Positions 58,456-64,000 of a DNA stretch of 64,000 nucleotides are shown here, piece by piece. The notes beneath the pieces were generated by a model. It had not been told where the DNA came from. It saw nothing but the letters and a program-made list of their open reading frames with translations, and made no database searches. The position numbers and the translations under genes were made by a program. Location: positions 6,270,501 to 6,334,500 of the forward strand of contig NZ_AP024745.1 in assembly GCF_019704555.1 (NCBI RefSeq), written 5' to 3'. The DNA is from Actinoplanes sp. L3-i22 (GTDB lineage Bacteria; Actinomycetota; Actinomycetes; Mycobacteriales; Micromonosporaceae). Position 1 is the stretch's first letter. The number at the start of each line of letters is the position of its first letter.

Positions 58456-58911
58456 TCATGGCCCGTGCTGGCCCGCGTTGTGCTTCTCCCCCGCCTGCGC
58501 CAGCCGTTCCAGCGCCGGCAACGCCCGCACGATCGCGTCGACGTCGTCCGCGCTCAGCTCCCCGAAGAGCTGGTCGAAGGTCGCCGCGTAGTAGGCGTGC
58601 GTCCGGTTCAGCAGGTCCCGCCCCTCCGGCTCGACCTCGACGAGCACGCCGCGGCCGTCCGTCGGGTCGGGGGCGCGGCGGACCAACGCGGCCTTCTCCA
58701 TCCGTCCGACCAGCTGCGTCATCCCGGGCTGGGACGCCCGGGTCAGGCGCGCCAGGTCGGTGACCCGGGCCGGGCCGTCGTCGGAGAGCCGGCGCAGCAC
58801 GGACAACGAAATCGAGCTCGGGTTGTCCGGCCCCTCGAGCTGACGCAGGAAGCGCACCAGCTGAGCGAGCACCGGCAACAGCTGTGATCCATGGCTCTCG
58901 CCGCTCACCAT
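58456..58911 (-). CDS. MarR-family transcriptional regulator
   Basis: A 151-residue winged-helix regulator. The helix-turn-helix and wing read SLSVLRRLSDDGPARVTDLARLTRASQPGMTQLVGRMEKAALVRRAPDPTDGRGVLVEVEPEG. Flanking helices form the dimer domain. MarR proteins answer to phenolic or other small ligands. Its 5' region is unusually AT-rich for this window (ATTTGTATTACTCCATTATT), a plausible promoter. The target is not evident: the next gene upstream is a LuxR regulator in the other direction. Confidence 0.9.
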   Translation of the reverse strand: MVSGESHGSQLLPVLAQLVRFLRQLEGPDNPSSISLSVLRRLSDDGPARVTDLARLTRASQPGMTQLVGRMEKAALVRRAPDPTDGRGVLVEVEPEGRDLLNRTHAYYAATFDQLFGELSADDVDAIVRALPALERLAQAGEKHNAGQHGP

Positions 58912-59273
58912 TTGTATTACTCCATTATTTTTTCAGCGTGGAAACCATCTAGATCTTTTCGTATGCCGAGGTGGCCCTGTGAACGCGCCTCCCGCCCACC
59001 CCGGCGGTCCCGCCGTCGACTCCGAAAAGCCGTTCAACCCCACTAAAACCCGGCTTCGCGTACGGCGACAGCCCGACTGCCGCCTCGTGCGATCCCAGGC
59101 GCCGACCATTTCGCCCCGCCGGCACCCCTCCCCCACCCGGCACCCTCGACCACCCGACACCCCTCGCCCCGCCGGCACCCTGGCCTCGCCGGCACCCCTC
59201 GCCCACCCGGCCACCGAAGTGACGCAGGTGACAGCCCCGTTCGGGCGGGAACGCGCACGGTAGCCTCGCCCGC
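58912..59273. other. Divergent promoter region with CCGGCACCC-type repeats
   Basis: The 58912-58960 end is AT-rich and likely contains the MarR promoter. About 59105-59215 is a C-rich stretch of imperfect repeats of the type GCCGGCACCC and CACCCCTCGCCC. A frame across it encodes only Pro/Arg-rich sequence. The start of the LuxR gene lies at the right edge. I see no gene here. Confidence 0.5.
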
Positions 59274-61982
59274 GTGGATCTTCTCGGGCGGCGGCCAGAA
59301 CAGGACACCCTCGGCCGGCTGCTCCGGGAGGTGCGGGGCGGGCAGAGCCGGGCGCTGGTCCTGCGCGGCGAGGCCGGCTGCGGCAAGACCGCGCTGCTCG
59401 ACCACCTCGCGGCGCGGGCGGATTTCGCCCGGCTGCTGCGGGCCTCCGGCGTCGAATCCGAGTCGGAGATGGCGTACTCGGCGTTGCAGCAGCTCTGCGC
59501 CCCGCTGCTGGACCACCTCGACGTGCTGGCCGGGCCGCAGCGGGCCGCGCTGAGCACCGCGTTCGGGCTGGCCACCGGGCCACCGCCGGAGCGGCTGCTG
59601 GTCGGGCTCGCCGTACTCGGGCTGTTCGCCGAGGCGGCCCGCACCCGCCCGATGCTCTGCGTCGTCGATGACGCGCAGTGGATCGACGACGCATCCGCGC
59701 TGATCCTCGGCTTCGTGGCCCGCCGGCTGTCGGCCGAGTCGGTCGCCCTGGTCTTCGCCGCGCGGGACACCGGCGCCGACCGGATCCTCGCCGAACTGCC
59801 CGAGCTGCGGATCGGCGGGCTGCCGCACGCCGACGCCCGGGCGCTGCTGGACGCGGTGCTGACCGGCCCGGTCGACGCCCACGTCCGGGACCGCATCGTG
59901 GCCGAGACCCGCGGCAACCCGCTCGCGCTGCGGGAACTGCCGCACGGGCTGTCCCCGGCCGAGCTGGCGTTCGGCTTCGGCGTACCCGGCACCGGCCCAC
60001 TGACCAGCCGCGTGGAGGAGGGCTTCCAGCGGCGGATCGCGGCGCTGCCGAGCCCGGCCCGGACCGTGCTGCTGACCGCCGCGGTCGAACCGGTCGGCAA
60101 CCCGGGGCTGCTCTGGCGGGCTCTGGAACGGCTGGGCCTCGGCCCCGAGGCCGCGTCGCTCGCCGAGGCCGACCAGTTGATCGAGTTCGGCGCGCGGGTC
60201 CGGTTCCGGCACCCACTGGTGCGGTCGGCCGCCTGGCGATCCAGCCCCGCGGCCGATCTGCGGCGGGTGCACGCGGCGCTGGCCGAGGTGACCGACCCGG
60301 CCACCGACCCGGACCGGCGGGCCTGGCACCGGGCCCACGCCACCGTGGGCACCGACCCCGGCGTCGCCGCCGAACTGGAGAGCTCGGCCGGCCGGGCCCT
60401 GGCCCGGGGTGGCTGGTCCGCGGCCGCCGCCTTCCTCGAGCGCGCCGCCGAGCTGACCCCGGACCCGGCCCGGCGCGGCGAGCTGCTGGTGTCCGCGGCC
60501 ACCGCACGTGCCGACGCCGGCGCATACGCCCTGGTCCCCGCCATCCTCGCGGCCGCCGAGCTGACCCCGCTCGCCCCGCTGTCGCAGGCGCGCGCCGAGA
60601 GCCTGCGCGCCCGGGTCACCTTCATGCTGCACCACGGCCGCGCCGCCGGACCGCCGCTGCTGGCCGCGGCCCGCCGCCTGGGCGGACTGGACCCGGAAGC
60701 GGCCCGGGACGCGTTCCTGATGGCGGTCGGCGCGGCCTTCTGGGCCGGCCGGTTCGGCGGCGACGACCTGCGGGTGGCCGCGACCGCCGCCCGGGACGCC
60801 GCGCCGCCCGGCGAGGGCTTCCCGGACCTGCTGCTGGCCGGCTTCGTGTCGTGGGTGCTCGACGGACGGACGGTCGCTGTCCCGGCCCTGAACCGCGCCC
60901 TCGACGCGATGGGCTCGGCCGCCGACTTCGGGCACGTCTGGCTGGCCGCGGCCGCGGCGCACGAACTGTTCCGGCTGGGCCTCGCCCACCGGATGACCCA
61001 GCGGGCGGTCGAGCTGGCCCGGGGCAGCGGCGCCCTGTCGCTGCTGCCGAACGCGCTGACCATCCAGGCGCACAGCCTGATCGACGAGGGCCGGCTCACC
61101 GAGGCCGCCGACCTGCTGACCGAGGTGGACACCGTGATCCGGGAGACCGGGGCCACCGTTTACCAGCTGTCGCGGCTGCTGCTCGCCGCGCACCGCGGCC
61201 CGGAGCAACAGACGAAGGACCTGCTCGCGGAGAAGCTTCAGGACGCCGCGGCCCGCGGCGACGGCCGCCTGCACACGGTCTGCCGGCGTGCCCTCGCGAT
61301 CCTGTACAACGGACTCGGCGACTTCCCGGCCGCGGTCGAGGCGGCGCGGGACGCCTGCGCCCACGACGAGATGGCGCTCGCCGTCTGGTCGCTGCGCGAG
61401 CTGGTCGAGGCCGCCGCGCTCGCCGGGCGACCGGAGCTGGCCGCCGACGCCCGCGCGCGTCTCGCCGAGCGCACCGCGGTCACCCCGACCCGGGCCGCCC
61501 GTGGCTTCCAGGCCGTCGCGGACGCCCTCGCCGGCCCGCCCGGTAACGCCGAAGCCTGTTACCGGGACGCCGTCGAACTCCTGTCGATCGCCGACACCGC
61601 CACTCAGGGGCATCGGGCCCGGTTGCTCTACGGCGAGTGGCTGCGCCGGCAGGACCGGCCGGCCGAGGCCCGGACCGAGTTGAAGACCGTCTACGACGCC
61701 TTCACCGGGATGGGCGCGTCGTTCTTCGCCGCCCGCGCCGAGCGCGAGCTGGCGGCGGCCGGCGAGCGGGTCACCAAGGCGGCCCGGGCCGGCACGGTCG
61801 AGCTGACCACCCAGGAGGCGACGATCACTCAGCTGGCCGTCACCGGCCGCACCACCGCGGAGATCGCCGCCGCCCTGTTCCTGAGCCCGCGCACGGTCGA
61901 GTGGCACCTCGGCAAGGTCTACCAGAAGCTCGGCATCAGCTCCCGCCGCGAACTCGCCGCCGCGCTGCCGGCCCGCCGCTGA
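59274..61982 (+). CDS. Large LuxR-family (LAL) regulator with ATPase domain
   Basis: A 902-residue regulator. An N-terminal STAND-type ATPase starts LLGRRPEQDTLGRLLREV and has Walker A RGEAGCGKTALLDHLA (about 38-53) and Walker B MLCVVDDAQWID. A long helical (TPR-like) middle follows, and a C-terminal LuxR helix-turn-helix (LTTQEATITQLAVTGRTTAEIAAALFLSPRTVEWHLGKVYQKL, about 845-895). LAL proteins often activate secondary-metabolite or carbohydrate genes; no biosynthetic cluster is in the window. The start is a GTG. Confidence 0.9.
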   Translation: MDLLGRRPEQDTLGRLLREVRGGQSRALVLRGEAGCGKTALLDHLAARADFARLLRASGVESESEMAYSALQQLCAPLLDHLDVLAGPQRAALSTAFGLATGPPPERLLVGLAVLGLFAEAARTRPMLCVVDDAQWIDDASALILGFVARRLSAESVALVFAARDTGADRILAELPELRIGGLPHADARALLDAVLTGPVDAHVRDRIVAETRGNPLALRELPHGLSPAELAFGFGVPGTGPLTSRVEEGFQRRIAALPSPARTVLLTAAVEPVGNPGLLWRALERLGLGPEAASLAEADQLIEFGARVRFRHPLVRSAAWRSSPAADLRRVHAALAEVTDPATDPDRRAWHRAHATVGTDPGVAAELESSAGRALARGGWSAAAAFLERAAELTPDPARRGELLVSAATARADAGAYALVPAILAAAELTPLAPLSQARAESLRARVTFMLHHGRAAGPPLLAAARRLGGLDPEAARDAFLMAVGAAFWAGRFGGDDLRVAATAARDAAPPGEGFPDLLLAGFVSWVLDGRTVAVPALNRALDAMGSAADFGHVWLAAAAAHELFRLGLAHRMTQRAVELARGSGALSLLPNALTIQAHSLIDEGRLTEAADLLTEVDTVIRETGATVYQLSRLLLAAHRGPEQQTKDLLAEKLQDAAARGDGRLHTVCRRALAILYNGLGDFPAAVEAARDACAHDEMALAVWSLRELVEAAALAGRPELAADARARLAERTAVTPTRAARGFQAVADALAGPPGNAEACYRDAVELLSIADTATQGHRARLLYGEWLRRQDRPAEARTELKTVYDAFTGMGASFFAARAERELAAAGERVTKAARAGTVELTTQEATITQLAVTGRTTAEIAAALFLSPRTVEWHLGKVYQKLGISSRRELAAALPARR

Positions 61983-62032
61983 CGCGAGGCCGGCAACCCA
62001 CCCGCTGAGGAGGCCGGCAACCCATCCCCTGA

Positions 62033-62863
62033 TCATGAGAACTCCGTGCTCAGGGCCAGCTCGCGGCCGGCCTCGACATCCGCGGTCAGCGCATCGAGCC
62101 GAGCCTTGGCCAGGCCGTAGGAGTCGGAGCCGAGCAGCTGGTGCAGCGGGGCCCCGCCGTCATCGGCAACCCGGATGATCGCGGCGGCGGCCCGCACCGG
62201 GTCGCCGAGCTGGGTGCCGGGCATCTTCAGATGGTCCGACGTCATCTCGCGGATCGCCGGGTAGCCGTCGCCGGCATTCGACGCCAGCGCCAGCGACGAC
62301 GCGCCCAGGAAGTCGGTGCGGGTGTAGCCGGGCTCGATCACGTTCACCCGGATGCCGGCGCCGGCCACCTCCGCGGCGAGCGCGGCCGACAGCCCCTCCA
62401 GCGCGAACTTGGCAGAGCAGTACAGCCCCCAGCCGGGAAAGGCGGTCAGGCCCAGGATCGACGAGACGTTGATGACGTGACCACTACCGGCGAAGCGCAT
62501 GCCGGGCAGGACCGCTCGCAGCACGTTCCAGACGCCGAAGATCTGCACGCCGAACATCTGCCGGACCTCGGCGTCGGTGGCCTCCTCGACCGCACCGAGA
62601 AATCCATAGCCGGCGTTGTTGACGACGACGTCGATGCCGCCGAAGCGCTCGACGGTGGCCCGGACCGCCTCGGCGACCGCCTGCTCGTCGGTGAGATCCA
62701 GTTCGAGGGCGAGCAGCCGCTTCCGGTCGGCGGGGCCCAGGGCCGCTTCGAGACGCCGCGCCGATCGCGTCGTCGCCGCGACGGCGTCGCCTCGCTCCAG
62801 CAACTGCGTGACCAGTTCGAGGCCGATGCCCCGGGACGTGCCGGTGATGAACCAGGTGGTCAT
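62033..62863 (-). CDS. SDR-family oxidoreductase
   Basis: A 276-residue classical short-chain dehydrogenase. TGTSRGIGLELVTQLLERG is the nucleotide loop, VVNNAGYGFLG the NNAG motif, VINVSSILG the serine strand, and YCSAKFALEG the YxxxK pair. VIEPGYTRTDF follows. It belongs to the group of SDRs commonly found beside XRE or TetR regulators. The ATG at 62863 is chosen because the nucleotide loop starts at once. It is divergent from the XRE/MmyB gene 151 bp away. Confidence 0.9.
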   Translation of the reverse strand: MTTWFITGTSRGIGLELVTQLLERGDAVAATTRSARRLEAALGPADRKRLLALELDLTDEQAVAEAVRATVERFGGIDVVVNNAGYGFLGAVEEATDAEVRQMFGVQIFGVWNVLRAVLPGMRFAGSGHVINVSSILGLTAFPGWGLYCSAKFALEGLSAALAAEVAGAGIRVNVIEPGYTRTDFLGASSLALASNAGDGYPAIREMTSDHLKMPGTQLGDPVRAAAAIIRVADDGGAPLHQLLGSDSYGLAKARLDALTADVEAGRELALSTEFS

Positions 62864-63014
62864 GGTGTGCTCCCTACTCGGTGCCGTTCGACGCATCCCA
62901 TGGTTCGTCGTCGCGACGGCTCCGGAAACGGCCAGCCAGGCCCAGCTCTGCCTGGGAACGGCATGCCCACCCAGGGCCTGTCCGCGGGCTCGCCGGCGGG
63001 CCATTATTGGGCGC

Positions 63015-63860
63015 ATGACAGATCTGGGCGACTTCCTTCGCAGGTGCCGGGCCGGCCTGACGCCGGAGGCTGCCGGCCTGCCCGGTCCATCGAGCGGGCG
63101 GCGGGTCCGTGGCCTTCGCCGTGAGGAGGTCGCACGGCTCGCCGGGGTCAGCACCGACTACTACACCCGCTTGGAGCAGGGCCGGCACGCCAGCCCGTCC
63201 ACCGCGGTGGTCGAGGCGCTGGCCCGGGTCTTCCGGCTCGATCCAGCGGCGTGCGGCCATCTGGCCGACCTCGCGCGGCCGGTCCGGCGGCAGCCCCGGC
63301 AGCCGCAGACCCAGCGGGTGCGCCCGGCGATGCGGCAGTTCATCGCGTCGATGACCGGGCATCCCGCGCTGATCCTCGGGCGCCGCACCGACGTTCTCGC
63401 GGCGAACGATCTCGCCCGTGCCCTGCTCACCGATTGGACCTTGCTGCCGCCCGCGCAGCGCAACTACACCCGCTGGATCTTCCTCGACCCGGCCGCCCGG
63501 GAGATGTTCGTCGATTGGGCCGCGGTGGCCGCCGAGTCCGTCGGCACACTGCGCCTCTACGCGGGCCGCAATCCCGACGACCTCCGCCTCGGCGAGCTGG
63601 TCAAAGAGCTAAAGGAGAAGAGCCCAGAATTCGGTACGTGGTGGACCGCCCACCAGGTGCACGAGCGCACGCACGGCTTCAAGCGCATGAACCATCCGGC
63701 CGTCGGCCCGATCACCCTGCACTTCGAGGCGATGACGCTCTCGGGTGACGCCGAGCAGACCCTGTTCGTCTATCACACCGACCCGGGCAGCCCGTCCCAG
63801 GACAACCTGCGACTGCTCACCATGCTGACCCTCGACCAGCCGACCCGGACCAGGCGATGA
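63015..63860 (+). CDS. XRE regulator with MmyB-like ligand domain
   Basis: A 281-residue regulator, third of its type here. The helix-turn-helix is GLRREEVARLAGVSTDYYTRLEQGRH, preceded by LGDFLRRCRAGLTPEAAGL. The MmyB-like domain has DVLAANDLARALL, RWIFLDPAAREMFVDW, EKSPEFGTWWTAHQV and FEAMTLSGDAEQTL. The divergent SDR gene is its likely target. The gap contains CCAGG/CCTGG repeats near 62935-62965 that could be its site. Confidence 0.9.
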   Translation: MTDLGDFLRRCRAGLTPEAAGLPGPSSGRRVRGLRREEVARLAGVSTDYYTRLEQGRHASPSTAVVEALARVFRLDPAACGHLADLARPVRRQPRQPQTQRVRPAMRQFIASMTGHPALILGRRTDVLAANDLARALLTDWTLLPPAQRNYTRWIFLDPAAREMFVDWAAVAAESVGTLRLYAGRNPDDLRLGELVKELKEKSPEFGTWWTAHQVHERTHGFKRMNHPAVGPITLHFEAMTLSGDAEQTLFVYHTDPGSPSQDNLRLLTMLTLDQPTRTRR

Positions 63861-63945
63861 GAGCGCACTACGCGGCCCAGCCCCGGGGACAGCCTGCGTG
63901 CGCCGGCCCGGAGGTGGCCGGCGCCGGCGAACGAGGGTGAGCAAC

Positions 63946-64000
63946 ATGCGCGAGCACGGAGACAGCCGGCATGCCGCAGGCCGGTGGCGGGCCGCGGCGG
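63946..64000 (+). CDS. Start of a gene cut by the window end
   Basis: An open frame begins MREHGDSRHAAGRWRAAA and runs to the last base without a stop. GAGGGTG lies six bases before the ATG; a GTG at 63937 is in the same frame. Too little is present to name it. Confidence 0.3.
   Translation, partial: MREHGDSRHAAGRWRAAA

Noticed and set aside
58979..59263. 94-codon plus-strand frame before the LAL gene
   Set aside because: Pro/Arg-rich translation of C-rich repeats with no motif. It is more likely upstream regulatory sequence.

Overview
The window comes from a very GC-rich actinomycete chromosome. Codons end almost always in G or C, GTG starts are common, and there are many SDR, TetR, MmyB-type XRE and MFS genes, a CE15 esterase with a CBM2, and a glycine riboswitch ahead of gcvT. 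The style resembles Micromonosporaceae (Actinoplanes and relatives), but that placement is inference. There is no rRNA operon, prophage, insertion sequence or CRISPR array.

Layout. 1-2910: ECF sigma factor, von Willebrand A membrane protein and an orphan MurG-like glycosyltransferase. 2979-4780: an AT-richer island with a papain-like protein ending in five 51-residue repeats. 4781-11028: HD protein/GlxA pair, TetR with a DHA2 efflux pump and two operators, a GNAT pair, and an aldo/keto reductase with an HxlR regulator. 11349-17083: HEAT-repeat protein, ECF sigma factor, hydrolase, CPBP protease and two small unknown genes. 17090-22294: secreted glucuronoyl esterase, Lrp/EamA pair and a NarL-type two-component system. 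22343-29947: CooC/MinD-like ATPase with a Zur-like box, a minisatellite, a large secreted repeat protein, XRE/MFS pair, L,D-transpeptidase and GNAT. 30066-35229: MFS pump, DUF6493-like protein, M20-like peptidase with altered metal ligands, and a VOC protein. 35275-40970: three tRNA-like genes and one remnant around a TPR protein, followed by an overlapping ankyrin / zinc-ribbon-SDR / leucine-rich-repeat operon. 41125-46485: GH13 enzyme, FAD reductase, 3-hydroxyisobutyryl-CoA hydrolase and a secreted IPT protein. 46467-49831: fadH-enoyl-CoA hydratase-padR operon with an operator. 49873-55515: TetR/aldo-keto reductase pair with two large palindromes, esterase, PucR-like regulator and XRE/SDR pair. 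55523-58350: glycine riboswitch-gcvT-sdaA. 58456-64000: MarR, a large LuxR (LAL) regulator, SDR/XRE pair and the start of another gene.

How the genes work together. Much of the window consists of small regulator-target pairs, usually divergent and often with visible operators, controlling efflux or redox enzymes. The clearest metabolic units are glycine-to-pyruvate (riboswitch, gcvT, sdaA) and fatty-acid oxidation (fadH, enoyl-CoA hydratase, padR). The most unusual region is 35.2-41.0 kb. There, tRNA-like genes with different anticodons but one shared scaffold flank repeat-protein genes of unknown function. This is the best candidate for something undescribed.
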